A DNA stretch of 64,000 nucleotides from Microbacterium sp. No. 7 (GTDB lineage: Bacteria > Actinomycetota > Actinomycetes > Actinomycetales > Microbacteriaceae). Below the pieces are notes generated by a model that saw only the letters and a list, made by a program, of their open reading frames with translations, did no database searches and had not been told where the DNA came from. Shown here piece after piece: positions 31,911-43,307 of the stretch. Made by a program: the position numbers and the translations under genes. Position 1 is the first letter of the stretch. Every line of letters starts with the position of its first letter. The stretch spans positions 1-64,000 of the forward strand of contig NZ_CP012697.1 in NCBI RefSeq assembly GCF_001314225.1, given 5' to 3'.

Positions 31911-32504
31911 ATGACCGGAAGCTCTCACGCCCTCGCCCTCCTCCTCGGCGAGCGACCTCCGAGGGCAGACGCTGAGCGCAACGTCAGTGCGCTGCTGGAA
32001 GCGACTCGAGAACTTGTCATCGATGGAGACCTCAACCCGTCGGCCGCGCAGATCGCGGGTGCCGCGGGTGTGGGCGTCGGGACGCTGTACCGCCGTGCGC
32101 TCAGTAAGGAAGCACTCCTCGCTGCTGCCGTCATCGACCTCCTCGATGACGTTTGTGAGGCCGCCGATGCTCACGACACCAGTGCTTCGTGGGAGGGCTT
32201 CGAGGCGTTCGCGATCGAGTACCTGAGAATCCGAGAGATCACCTGCTCCATCACCCACGCTCTCGAAGAGGAGTTTGACGGCGGGGTGTCTGCCGCCAAA
32301 GAACGAACCAGAGCTGCCTTCACCCGCCTGACGCAACGACTGCGTGACGGCAACTACCTCGACAAAGCAGTGGACGCCGCCGACCTCATGGTGCTCATGG
32401 CCTCCATAGACATCACCGATGAAACCCTGGGGCTCGACCCGGACAACGCCCGTCGCCAGCGCGTCGTCAGAAGACTGCTCAGCAGCCTGCGGTTCACCAA
32501 GTGA
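31911..32504 (+). CDS. TetR/AcrR family transcriptional regulator
   Basis: This 197-residue regulator has an N-terminal helix-turn-helix (SAAQIAGAAGVGVGTLYRRALSKEALLAAAV) and an all-helical ligand domain. ATG 31911 lies just after the inverted repeat that it probably binds. Its likely target, the divergent MFS exporter, is truncated by IS3, so the regulator is now probably an orphan. Confidence 0.88.
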   Translation: MTGSSHALALLLGERPPRADAERNVSALLEATRELVIDGDLNPSAAQIAGAAGVGVGTLYRRALSKEALLAAAVIDLLDDVCEAADAHDTSASWEGFEAFAIEYLRIREITCSITHALEEEFDGGVSAAKERTRAAFTRLTQRLRDGNYLDKAVDAADLMVLMASIDITDETLGLDPDNARRQRVVRRLLSSLRFTK

Positions 32505-32630
32505 ACCGTCCCGCGCAGACAATCACGGAGGCGCAAGCCGAGCGTTTCGTCGATGCTGCCACGAAGCGCTCCCCAGGGCTGCCACGCGTCTTGCAAACGA
32601 GGAATGAATGCTTCGTGAGAGCTTTGATGC

Positions 32631-33167
32631 ATGGCCTCTCCGCAGACACTCGACGACGCCGATCGCCGTCTCGTCGCCCTGTGGGCAGCGGACTGCGCCG
32701 AGCGAGTCTTGCCGCTCTTCGAGGCGGAGGCTCCGGACGATGACCGAGCACGAGACGGCATCGAGCGGACTCGCGCGTACGCGCGTGGTGAACTCGATGC
32801 CGCTGGCGAGATCAAGCGAAGGCTCCTCGCGGGGCGCGCAGCTCAGTCCGTCACGTCTCCTGCGGCGATCGCGGCTGCCCGAGCTGCTGGCCAGGCGTCT
32901 GCTGTTGCGCCCATGGGTGCTCACGCGCTGGGTGCCGCCGCCTACGCAGCGAAGGCCGCGTCACTTGCTGCCGACGACCAGGAAACCGCGCGTTACAGCG
33001 AGGTTCGCTGGCAGCTGGATCACCTGACGCCAGCCACTCGTACCGCGTTGGCCCGCCTGCCGCTCTTGGGCAAAGACTCATCCGGGCCACTGGGTGCGGG
33101 GCTCCTTGCGTCTGGCGTGCTCGCCCAGACGATTCGCGAGATCCAAGCGGACCTGGCCACCGCCTGA
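32631..33167 (+). CDS. Imm-5-like putative immunity protein
   Basis: This 178-residue, Ala-rich, all-helical protein has the layout of Imm-5-like immunity domains: LWAADCAERVLPLFEAEAPDDDR, then IERTRAYARGEL and Ala-rich helices (SPAAIAAARAAGQASAVAPM, AAYAAKAASLAA). Such proteins neutralise partner toxins in polymorphic toxin systems, but no toxin gene is seen nearby. The family call is by sequence resemblance only. It lies between a TetR gene and the Gabija-like operon. Confidence 0.55.
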   Translation: MASPQTLDDADRRLVALWAADCAERVLPLFEAEAPDDDRARDGIERTRAYARGELDAAGEIKRRLLAGRAAQSVTSPAAIAAARAAGQASAVAPMGAHALGAAAYAAKAASLAADDQETARYSEVRWQLDHLTPATRTALARLPLLGKDSSGPLGAGLLASGVLAQTIREIQADLATA

Positions 33168-33422
33168 TAGCCGAGGCTCTACCTCGACCTGCAAGAGGCG
33201 TGCCGTCTCAACAGCGGGCCTGCTCGGAAGGCCGCAGGAGTGGCGCAGTCTTCGGCAGCGAAGCGTTGCGAACCGGCAGGGAGCAGCGGCACTGAGTGGC
33301 CGCGCGCGTCTTCTGAAAGACGTGTGACACGACTGTGCTCGACTCAGTATGAGCTTCAGAGGAGAATCATAAGACTCAGACTCAGGTCGCCGATCGGAGC
33401 GAGAACCGCAAAGGAGCAGCTG
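33168..33422. promoter_or_regulatory. Spacer upstream of the Gabija-like operon
   Basis: This spacer of 255 bp has no convincing gene and should hold the operon promoter. Stretches such as GACTCAGTATGAGCTTC around 33343-33359 are less GC-rich than the flanks. No operator could be assigned. Confidence 0.4.
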
Positions 33423-33530
33423 ATGGCAGCCTGTCTTGGTGATGCGATGTGCAGAATTCACGGCCATTCGTCAAGAATCGGAGAGGGGCTGGCCGAAGCG
33501 ATTGAGCTCCAAGTGGAGAGGACGCACTGA
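33423..33530 (+). CDS. Small ORF (35 codons) overlapping the gajA start
   Basis: ATG 33423 is preceded by AAAGGAG at ideal spacing. The frame encodes 35 residues (MAACLGDAMCRIHGHSSRIG, then EGLAEAIELQVERTH) and its TGA overlaps the gajA ATG (TGATG). It could be a translational-coupling leader or a real small protein. No family is recognised. The same frame stays open further upstream, but without a good start. Confidence 0.45.
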   Translation: MAACLGDAMCRIHGHSSRIGEGLAEAIELQVERTH

Positions 33531-35515
33531 TGCGTGTCGTATCGGCGTCGGTCCACGGTTTCCGCCTCCTGGACGGCGAAACGGTCACGTTCGAGGAGTC
33601 GACCACGATCGTCGTCGGGCGGAACAACAGCGGGAAGACCTCCTTCGTCGAGGTCTTCGTTAAGTTCCTCGGGGTGGAGAAGAACCAGTTCTCGATCGAT
33701 GACTTCACGCTGTCGCGCCTGACTGACTTCGCTGAGGCGGGCTTGCTCTGGAAGCAGATGGTCGACAAGCGAGCCAAGGGAGACGACAGGACTGAGATCG
33801 AGCGCCTCGAAGCCGAAGCGCTCGACAAGCTTCCGAGCATCTCGCTCGAACTGGAGTTCAGCTACGAGGAGACAGAATCGCTGGCTCCGATCTCGAAGCT
33901 CGTCCTTGACCTCGATCCCGCACGGCACGATGCGGTGCTGGTCTGCAACTACTCGCTGGAGCGGCCACGGGAGTTCATGCGAGCCTTCGAGAAGTCCGGC
34001 ATGGAGGACATTCTGGCCTTTGCCCGAAAGCGCATGAGCTTCTTCGAGCGGAAGTTTCGAGCGGTCGACAAGGCGGATCGAAAAAACGTCCACGAACTGA
34101 AACCGGGTGAGGTCAAGGATGCGATTCTCTGCGACTTCATCTATGCACAGAACCTCTTTGATGACACTTCTCTCGATACCGGGCACGGCCTCTCGAAAGG
34201 CTTCGAGAACTACTACCGCGCAATTGCCAATACCGACGGAACCGTCGCTAGCCTCGAGGAAGCGCTCGCGAAAGTTGCCGAGAACTTGGACGGTGAGTAC
34301 TCCACCCTGTTCGCTTCCGTTTTCGGCGACTTGAAGATATTCGGGGCCGGAACCGGATCGAGCTTGCAAGAGGTCAAGGTGGTCTCGGAGTTCCGAGCCG
34401 CTGACTTACTCAAAGGCAGTACACGGGTCATCTACGCGCACGATTCCGGAGCCGAACTGCCCGAGGCGCATAACGGCCTCGGCTACAGCAAGCTCATCTT
34501 CATCGTCCTGCAGTTCGTCGCCTTCTTCGAGAGTTACCAAAAGCGTGAGCCCCGCTCGGGCATGGAGCTACTCTTTCTCGAAGAGCCGGAGGCGCACCTG
34601 CACCCTCAGATGCAGGCGCTCTTCATCAAGAATATTAACGACTATCTGAAGTCGAAGCCGGAGTGGAACGTCCAACTTGTCGTGACGACCCACTCTTCGC
34701 ATGTGGTTGCGGAAAGCGGCTTCCGGGCGCTGCGCTACTTCGACGTTCGAGACGGAAAGCTCACCGTCAAGGACCTGCACCACTTCCGCAATGAGTTGGA
34801 GAGTACCGAGAAGGACTCGTTGCGCTTCTTAGAGCAATACATGGTGCTGCACCGCTGTGACATGTTCTTCGCTGACAAGGTCGTCATGGTCGAGGGCACC
34901 GTTGAGCGCCTGCTCTTGCCTGAGATGATTCGGCGGGTGGCTTCCAACCTTCAGTTCCAGTACGTCTCGGTAATCGAGGTCGGCGGAGCGTATGCGGTGA
35001 AGTTCCGGAAACTCCTCGAATTCCTCGAAGTTCAGACGCTCATTGTGACCGACATCGACTCTGCCGAAGCGAACGGATACCACAAGAAGGCGCCCACGGA
35101 TACACCTGGAGCGGTCACGACGAACGTGACGCTCAAGAGCTGGCTGCCACAGGCGAGCACCATCTCCGAGCTCCTCGGCAAGGCCGACACGGACAAGATT
35201 GACACCAACGTGCGGGTCGCCTACCAGGTACCGGAGTCCGAAGGGGCGCGGACTGGGCGGAGCTTTGAGGAAGCGTTCATCCTCGCCAATGCCGAGCATC
35301 TTGTCGCGGATTCGGATCTCGCTTCGGCAAATGCGTTCGTTGATGAGCGCGGCGTGACTCGCGATGCAGCGGCGATCCGAGCCGACTCCTACGCGGTAGC
35401 CGGGCGGATCGACAGCAAGTCGGACTTTGCCTTCGACATCCTGACGCTCAATACATGGGAGATCCCGAACTACATCAAGGAAGGCCTGGAATGGCTAGCA
35501 CCTCCGAGCGAGTAG
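33530..35515 (+). CDS. gajA: GajA-like OLD-family ATPase/TOPRIM nuclease (Gabija-type)
   Basis: GajA is the ATP-gated DNA nicking subunit of the Gabija anti-phage system. The 661-residue product has an N-terminal ABC-type ATPase: Walker A GRNNSGKTS at about residues 30-38, Walker B LLFLEEPEAHLHP near 346 and TTHSSHVV near 385. A C-terminal TOPRIM domain follows, with VVMVEGTVERLLLPE near 451 and the acidic motif VTDIDSAEANG near 504. It is longer than the first-described GajA (under 600 residues). Its stop lies 25 bp inside the helicase gene, the tight gajA-gajB layout. A standalone OLD nuclease is the alternative, but the partner helicase argues against it. Confidence 0.85.
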   Translation: MRVVSASVHGFRLLDGETVTFEESTTIVVGRNNSGKTSFVEVFVKFLGVEKNQFSIDDFTLSRLTDFAEAGLLWKQMVDKRAKGDDRTEIERLEAEALDKLPSISLELEFSYEETESLAPISKLVLDLDPARHDAVLVCNYSLERPREFMRAFEKSGMEDILAFARKRMSFFERKFRAVDKADRKNVHELKPGEVKDAILCDFIYAQNLFDDTSLDTGHGLSKGFENYYRAIANTDGTVASLEEALAKVAENLDGEYSTLFASVFGDLKIFGAGTGSSLQEVKVVSEFRAADLLKGSTRVIYAHDSGAELPEAHNGLGYSKLIFIVLQFVAFFESYQKREPRSGMELLFLEEPEAHLHPQMQALFIKNINDYLKSKPEWNVQLVVTTHSSHVVAESGFRALRYFDVRDGKLTVKDLHHFRNELESTEKDSLRFLEQYMVLHRCDMFFADKVVMVEGTVERLLLPEMIRRVASNLQFQYVSVIEVGGAYAVKFRKLLEFLEVQTLIVTDIDSAEANGYHKKAPTDTPGAVTTNVTLKSWLPQASTISELLGKADTDKIDTNVRVAYQVPESEGARTGRSFEEAFILANAEHLVADSDLASANAFVDERGVTRDAAAIRADSYAVAGRIDSKSDFAFDILTLNTWEIPNYIKEGLEWLAPPSE

Positions 35516-37050
35516 TCGAGTGCCTGGAAGCGAACCAGAGCTTCGTCATCGAGGCCGGTGCGGGTTCAGGTAAGACGACAACCCTGGTGGACGCGCTTAG
35601 CTATCTTCTCGGCTCCAAAGCGCGACAGCTCCTTCAAAGCGGGCAGCGGATCGTCTGCATCACCTACACGAACGTGGCCGCAAACGAGATCATGTCCCGC
35701 ATCAACCGTGACCCGCTTGTCCAGGTCGCCACTATCCACGACTTCCTGTGGTCGGTCATTGGGCCGTTCCAGTCGGAGCTTCGCGCTGCAATTCTCGCTG
35801 CGAACGCTGCTGCCGAGGCGAGGAAGCAGATCCCTGACCTCGACCTCACGGGCGTGCCGATTACCTATTGGCAATACCCGCGCAAGTGGGAGAAGGGCAA
35901 GATTAACCACGACGACGTGATCGCGCTGTCGGCATGGATGTTCGAGAACTTTCCGAAGCTGGCTCGACTGATCGCGGACAGGTTTCCGATCATCTTCGTG
36001 GATGAGTACCAGGACACCCACGAGAAGACCATTGGGCTACTTCTTGACGTGCTCGTCGCTGGCAATCCGCACCGCATCACGGTCGGACTCTTCGGTGACT
36101 ACATGCAGAAGATTTATAACACCGGAGTCGGCAGGGTTGAGCGCGAGGGACTCGTGGTCATCCAGAAGGAAGAGAACTATCGCTGCTCGGTCGCGGTAAT
36201 CGAGGTTCTGAACAGGCTGCGCCCGACGCTGCAACAGATACCAGGTGGCGACAACAGCGCGGGGACCGCGCGTTTCTTCCACGCCGATCCGAACGACAGC
36301 GGCGCAGTCTCGACGCTGCGCGCGCAGCTTCGAACTGAAGGCTGGGTTGAGGACAATGAGAAGGTGCTGATGCTCACGCGCCGTGGAATCGCGACGGACC
36401 AGAAGTGGCCGGACCTGCTTGCTGCATATCAAGCGCGAAGCCAGCTCAGCGCAGAAGACTTTGGGCGAGGCGACGATGAGTTTGGAGAACTGTTCGCTGG
36501 CATCGAGTCTTTGGTTCAGGCATTCGAGGAAGGGCGCTTTGGCGACTTCCTCGCGCAGCGCGCCACGAGCACCGGGCCGATCCAGAGCCACAGCGACAAG
36601 GAGAAGGCGGTCGCACAGATCACGAGGCTTAACGAATTGCGTGACACGGCCACGATTGGCGAGGTGCTGGACTTCGTCTGGGGCGACGGTATTCTTCGGA
36701 AGCCAAGTCGCGTGAGCAATCTCGAAGAGCGCATCAGGATCGCAGAGGATCCAGAGCGAGCAGCCAGGGATCAGACCTTCCTCGACTCGCTCTACGCCGT
36801 GCCCTACGAGCAAGTCGCAAACTTCGAGAAGTTCCTCAACGACGAAACTCCCTTCTCGACTCACCACGGAGTTAAGGGCGAGGAATACGAGAACGTTCTC
36901 GTGGTGCTAGACGACCGGCTCTGGAACAACTACAGGTTTGAAGCTGTGCTCGTGGGCGACAACAGCAGGTCCCAGTATGGACGGACTCTGAATCTGTTCT
37001 ACGTGTCGTGCTCCCGAGCGATGCGGAACTTATCCTCGATCCACCGATGA
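35491..37050 (+). CDS. gajB: GajB-like UvrD/PcrA-type helicase, C-terminus replaced by IS1380 sequence
   Basis: GajB is the helicase-like partner of GajA. The 519-residue reading has the Q-motif region, Walker A EAGAGSGKTT (about 21-30), motif Ia ITYTNVAANEI, motif II FVDEYQDTH (about 169-177), motif III GDYMQKIYN, HHGVKGEEYENVLVV (about 458) and motif VI FYVSCSRAMRNL (about 503-514). The last five codons (SSIHR) come from the IS1380 terminal repeat. Excising IS1380 at its CTTA duplication joins NL to 28 further residues beginning VVLATSALSTDAL, giving a 542-residue ancestral protein. All helicase motifs survive, so partial function is possible. Confidence 0.85.
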   Translation: MASTSERVVECLEANQSFVIEAGAGSGKTTTLVDALSYLLGSKARQLLQSGQRIVCITYTNVAANEIMSRINRDPLVQVATIHDFLWSVIGPFQSELRAAILAANAAAEARKQIPDLDLTGVPITYWQYPRKWEKGKINHDDVIALSAWMFENFPKLARLIADRFPIIFVDEYQDTHEKTIGLLLDVLVAGNPHRITVGLFGDYMQKIYNTGVGRVEREGLVVIQKEENYRCSVAVIEVLNRLRPTLQQIPGGDNSAGTARFFHADPNDSGAVSTLRAQLRTEGWVEDNEKVLMLTRRGIATDQKWPDLLAAYQARSQLSAEDFGRGDDEFGELFAGIESLVQAFEEGRFGDFLAQRATSTGPIQSHSDKEKAVAQITRLNELRDTATIGEVLDFVWGDGILRKPSRVSNLEERIRIAEDPERAARDQTFLDSLYAVPYEQVANFEKFLNDETPFSTHHGVKGEEYENVLVVLDDRLWNNYRFEAVLVGDNSRSQYGRTLNLFYVSCSRAMRNLSSIHR

Positions 37051-38700
37051 GCCTCGGGCGGCCCGGGCCGGGGTGGTCGGCGGGCGGTGATGTGTCGGGG
37101 GCAGGGGTGAGTTCCGGGCGTCGCATCCCGGTCGTCCACGTGGTCCTCGGTCGTGCCGCGGTCGCGGCGGTGGTCAGGCGAGAGCGACTGGTGGCGGCGC
37201 GTGCGTGATCGCGAAGAGCCGCGCGAACGCTGTCTGCCATGGCCAGGCCTTCGGGAGGTGTAGCGTGATCCGGCGCGCGGACCGCGCCAGCCGTGCGGGG
37301 ACGTGGATGAGGGTGCGGCGGATGGTCGCGGTCGTGGCTCTCGTAAGGCGTCCCGTGTGGTCGGCGATCACGCCGGCGGCGCGGGTGAGGTTGAAGGCGA
37401 TCACGGCGAGGACCAGCCAGGCGCTGTTCGCGGTGAACACCCCGGAGGGCAGGTGCGCGAGCGGGCCGTTCTTGAGGTCGGCGTGGACCTGTTCGATGAT
37501 CGCGTGACCGCGGTGAGTCTTGTCCGCGACGACGGTGCCCATGTCGTCGTTGCTGGTGGTGGTGAAGAACGCGTGGTGCCGGTAGACGTCGAACAGTGTC
37601 GGCTGCTCCACCTTGTTCGGGTTCAGATCGGGGATACGGCGCACCACCAGCCGCCCTTCGATGCGCTCAGCCTTGCGCCTCGATCGGAACGCGGTGAACG
37701 GAACCTCGGCGACCTCGGCTTTGGAGATCAGTTGCCCGGTGCTCTCGTCACGGATCGAGTCGGTGTACTCGATCATCGTCCACGCATCCTCGGGGATCGT
37801 CGCGATCGCGGCCCTCACCGCAGGGTCCATCCGGACAGTCACCGACACGTCGGCGCCGGCCGTGATCGCGGTGCCGATGGTGGCGTACCCGTAGAAGGCA
37901 GAGTCCGCACGAAGTAACGGCCGAGCCCCGGCGGCGACGCCGGTGCGGCGCAGAGTCGCCAGGGCGTCGCCGACGATCCGTGCGGCGCCTTTCGGGGATC
38001 CTGTCTTCCCCTGCCGCAGCCGCTGGGCGAGGACCACCGGCGCCGACGAGGTCGTCGACGCGGTCGCGAGCAGCGCGTTCAGGCCGCGGACGCCGGAGTA
38101 TCCGAACGAGGCGCCCTGCTTCTGGTAGCCGTGGACCTCGATGATGGTGTCGTCCAGATCGACCATCACCCGTGCGTCATCGTTCGCTCGGAGCAGCGGC
38201 GTGTCGACAGTGAGATTGGCGAGGACCCGGGAGGCGACCGCGTCGAGCTGTCGGACGTGCCCGAACCGGAACTCCCGCAGGAACGACCCGAGTGTCGACG
38301 GGGCATACGTCCGGTCGAACAGGCGGCCCATCCCGCCATGGCGGATCAGGTTCATGTCGTCAATCGAGTCCGCCCCCGCGAGCATCCCCGCCACCAGCGC
38401 CATCACCTTCGAGCCGGCGTTGGCGCCTCTGTCCGTCGGGACGCTCAACCGGACTTGAGCCAGCTGCGCGAGCCCCGCGCGCTGCGCGAGCCGGAGCATC
38501 GGGACCAGCCCGGCCGCGGACACGAGATTCGGGTCATCGAAGACCGCTGACACCGCGGCCGGAGCGTGCTTGAATTGCATCTACGAGATGCCTCTCGTTT
38601 CTGGGACTTAGAACCTTGACAAGCTCTATTTTCCCTGATCCGAGGGGCATTTCCGTGTCACGACGCCCGTTCCTCACCCCACCACATCGGTGGATCGAGG
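37033..38700 (-). mobile_element. IS1380-family element inserted in gajB
   Basis: Terminal repeats CCTCGATCCACCGATG (37034-37049) and CATCGGTGGATCGAGG (38685-38700) are perfectly complementary over 16 bp. The 4-bp duplication CTTA flanks the element (37029-37032 and 38701-38704). It carries one intact transposase gene on the minus strand. Confidence 0.93.
37174..38580 (-). CDS. IS1380-family transposase
   Basis: This 468-residue DDE transposase of the IS1380 type has DLDDTIIEVHGYQKQGASFGY (first Asp region), LRADSAFYGY (second Asp) and the late KTHRGHAIIEQVHADLKNGP (Glu region). The ATG at 38580 is used. It reads opposite to the gaj genes. It appears intact and full length. Confidence 0.93.
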   Translation of the reverse strand: MQFKHAPAAVSAVFDDPNLVSAAGLVPMLRLAQRAGLAQLAQVRLSVPTDRGANAGSKVMALVAGMLAGADSIDDMNLIRHGGMGRLFDRTYAPSTLGSFLREFRFGHVRQLDAVASRVLANLTVDTPLLRANDDARVMVDLDDTIIEVHGYQKQGASFGYSGVRGLNALLATASTTSSAPVVLAQRLRQGKTGSPKGAARIVGDALATLRRTGVAAGARPLLRADSAFYGYATIGTAITAGADVSVTVRMDPAVRAAIATIPEDAWTMIEYTDSIRDESTGQLISKAEVAEVPFTAFRSRRKAERIEGRLVVRRIPDLNPNKVEQPTLFDVYRHHAFFTTTSNDDMGTVVADKTHRGHAIIEQVHADLKNGPLAHLPSGVFTANSAWLVLAVIAFNLTRAAGVIADHTGRLTRATTATIRRTLIHVPARLARSARRITLHLPKAWPWQTAFARLFAITHAPPPVALA

Positions 38701-38791
38701 CTTAGTCGTCCTCGCGACATCGGCGTTGAGCACCGACGCGCTCTCAGGCGCGAAACGACTTTTCGGAGATGACAACGTCTCTCAGCTGTAG
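38701..38791 (+). pseudogene. Displaced gajB 3' end
   Basis: After the CTTA duplication the frame continues as L, VVLATSALSTDALSGAKRLF, then GDDNVSQL and TAG at 38789-38791. Joined to position 37032 it restores the gajB frame exactly. Confidence 0.85.
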
Positions 38792-39011
38792 GCGAGAAGG
38801 GGAGCCCTCCGGTCTCTCCGAATGGAGCATCGTCAAGGCGCATGTTGCATGCCAAGTGCATCGACTTGAACACAAGTACCTGCGCCTTACGGGGCGGAGG
38901 TCGTCGTTTCCTGCGTTAGAGGTTCCGTCAGACACAACCTGACTGCCGCTGAGTAGAGAACGAACAACCTCACCTGGCTGTCGGACTGCGTTACTGGGAT
39001 ATGTCGTCTTG
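38792..39011. other. Spacer without recognised genes
   Basis: These 220 bp hold no convincing gene, hairpin or promoter pair. Confidence 0.4.
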
Positions 39012-39239
39012 CTAACCCGGTAATGAAGTCTTCTGCCACACCGTCATCCGGCTGAGCCCGAAGCGTCGGGCGATCGACATGACGCTCTCGCCGTTGTCGC
39101 GCGCCATGCGAATAGCGTCTATCTGGTGAGGCGTCAAAGGAGTTCGACTTCGTCTCGTTGGTTCCGTCACCGCCTCAACAAGCTCCGCAGCAGGCGTCTC
39201 CACAGGCGCGTCGTTACCCCGTCTCGCCTGTTCCCACAT
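39012..39239 (-). pseudogene. Helix-turn-helix remnant of a Hin-type serine recombinase
   Basis: The 75-residue frame ends in a Hin-like C-terminal domain (RSRTPLTPHQIDAIRMARDN then SVMSIARRFGLSRMTVWQK). The catalytic resolvase domain is missing. The ATG at 39239 has GGAGG six bases upstream, so expression as a small DNA-binding protein cannot be excluded. The open frame extends about 17 codons further upstream (LQSHALKRVERLEA). Confidence 0.6.
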
Positions 39240-40023
39240 GGCCTCCAGCCGCTCGACCCGCTTCAGCGCATGTGATTGGAGTCCGCCAACATCTCACCCC
39301 GAGAGGCTTATTAGAAACACCATCCAACGAAGAGGTGGTGAAGAGATAAGCCCAAGCCGCTGTCGCGCCAGTTGGAACAGGAAGACCGCCCTTTCGGGCG
39401 GCCTTCTGCTTTGTGGCGGTGTTGGTGGTGTAGGCGCCCTGGAAGGCTGCCTGGATTGCCGGGTCCGGCAGCCCGGCGGATGCTGCCTCGTAGGAAGCGC
39501 CAGAAGGACTGGGACGCCGCGCAGACCGAAGACGAACCGGATGGCGGAAGCCGCGCCGCCTGAGCCTAGTCCTTGCGACGCCATCCGCTTTGTCCTGCGA
39601 GCGCGCGGCGTCACCGGCTCAATGTCGGAGATCTTCGGTAGAATCGATGTATCGAAATTCAATAGTGCTCGTTGGTTGAGCTTGGCCAGCGGTGCGACGT
39701 TCGATTCGTTGCATCTGTCAAGCGTGCTTGCGGCTTTCCTGGCTCTTGCCGTCACCCGGATGCTCACTGAGCTGACGCCCGGCAGCACGACAGCGAACTG
39801 GAGGTTCCCGATGAAGCAATTCCCTCTGAAGATGCAAGCAATCCGATTCCCACGGCGATTCTGGCAGTACGCGCTCGAAACAGTCTGGGTGCTCGGCACC
39901 GGGGCCATGGTTGGCCCGCTGGCATGCTGAGCCAACGATCAACTTGAAAAACCCGCTGGTATGCGCCACGCAGGTTTCTTCGTGCAATTGACCGGTTTCC
40001 GCATTCACTCCTATGGTGGGGTT
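39240..40023. other. Long spacer without recognised genes
   Basis: In 784 bp no gene can be supported. Open frames on both strands have poor composition and no homology I can name. A clear hairpin, CCGCCC-TTTC-GGGCGG followed by CCTT, lies at 39386-39401 and looks like a terminator. The region may be decayed phage or island DNA. Confidence 0.4.
39386..39405 (+). terminator. Short hairpin terminator
   Basis: CCGCCC (39386-39391), loop TTTC, GGGCGG (39396-39401), then CCTTCTGCTTT. This is typical of a phage or island terminator. The gene it served is not recognisable. Confidence 0.55.
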
Positions 40024-40763
40024 ATGTCCGACGTTCCAAAAGCAGCTCTCGAGGACTGGATCCGCGCCTGTGTATCGAGCCTTCGCAACGTCGATGGCTT
40101 CACCATCGACAAGGCGCACGCCGACGAGTTCCTGCTGCTCTATGGTCTGATTGCGCGGACGTTCCGCTACAGCAACGCTTACCTGACGCTGGTGGAGGCA
40201 GAGATGGAAGGAGAGGCGGTGCCGTTGGCGCCTGCCGCCCTGGAGCACGCCGTCACGCTGCAGTGGGTCTTCGTCGTCGACGGTGGCGTGAGCAAGTACC
40301 GGAACTCCGTCGCGCATGACCGCGTCGAGCACTATACAAAGCTCGCAGAGTGGCTCGACAACGACGAGTTCCGCGATGCCCTCGCTGAACTCGAACCGCT
40401 CCCGGGCGGCAGTCGCCTCGGTAAGTTCATGGCCATGGTTCGCGACTTTGACCAGGGCACCTTCCTCGAAACGACCTACCACGTGCTCTCCCAGCACGTG
40501 CACGTTACGCACAGCGCCTGACGTCGTTTCTGCAGCCCGGTGAAGACGAGCTCCACATCCTCTACGAGCAGGAGTATGCCTACCGCTTCCAGTGCACGTA
40601 CGCCAGCGCGGTCGCCTGCATGTTGGCGCTATGGGTGCTCGCACGGTTGACTGATGACACGGCGTTGCTGGCGGACCTTGACCGCAAGTCGGACGAGCTC
40701 CAGCTCCCCACGGAACTTGCTCAGCATCTCAAGCCGCCCCGCAAGCGGCGCGTCGGCATCTGA
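40024..40763 (+). pseudogene. Hypothetical alpha-helical protein, frameshifted
   Basis: The frame from ATG 40024 gives 165 residues (MSDVPKAALEDWIRACVSSL ... VLSQHVHVTHSA) and stops at 40521. A second frame from 40518 continues as LTSFLQPGEDELHILYEQEY and ends at 40763 (KPPRKRRVGI). One missing base near 40517 would give a single protein of about 246 residues. It resembles the DUF5677 style of helical island proteins, but the family is uncertain. Confidence 0.6.
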
Positions 40764-41030
40764 TCTCGTGGGAACCGGGTGCTACACAACAGAGCTCCTT
40801 ACGGTCACGACCGGAGGCAGTAAATGCTTGGGCGATACGCCGCGATGACAGCCTGCCCTGCCATCGTGGCGGTGACGTGCGTCTCGCAGCGCCGCTCTCG
40901 TCGAGCGAGACGAGCACATCGTCCACCTCGGCCCAGCGTGCACTACCTCGTGCAACATCCAGCCCCTAGTTTGGCGCAGGGCATGGCGGGGCGGTAAGCC
41001 GCGCTGTCCACAGCGCGACCGACTTGACGC
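40764..41030. other. Spacer without recognised genes
   Basis: These 267 bp lie between the frameshifted helical protein and the DUF4365 gene end. Nothing is recognised. Confidence 0.4.
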
Positions 41031-41180
41031 TTACTCGAACTCGAGCGGTGCCTTCGTAAGTCTCGCTCGCCGATGTAGTTCTTCGTAGGTCCGTGGGATG
41101 GCAGTCAAGCTCGAGTACCCCGCGTGCGCGAAGAAGAGCTCTCTTGACATCTCGGCATAACGTCGCTCCGCATTCTCCGC
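41031..41180 (-). pseudogene. DUF4365 gene, C-terminal piece
   Basis: The minus-strand frame NAERRYAEMSRELFFAHAGY ... RLTKAPLEFE ends at a TAA (41031). It begins at the IS21 target duplication CTCCGC (41175-41180) and is in frame with the middle piece at 43308-43695. Confidence 0.8.
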
Positions 41181-41242
41181 TGTCGGCGGCGCTCGAACTC
41201 TGGACGCTTTCGGCGCTCGAAAAGTGAACGGTTGCGGGCAGT

Positions 41243-43242
<2,000 letters not shown>

Positions 43243-43307
43243 TCTCCAATCGTTGAGTGTCCACTTTTCGAGCGCCGCTATCGATCAGTTCTCAAGCGCC
43301 GTCGACA

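Noticed and set aside
32501..32743. Open frame overlapping the TetR stop and the Imm-5-like start
   Set aside because: Its second half is a shadow of the Imm-5-like gene, and there is no ribosome binding site or recognisable family.
39238..39935. Overlapping open frames on both strands in the spacer after the Gabija-like operon
   Set aside because: Composition is poor, there is no motif, and a terminator hairpin lies inside both.
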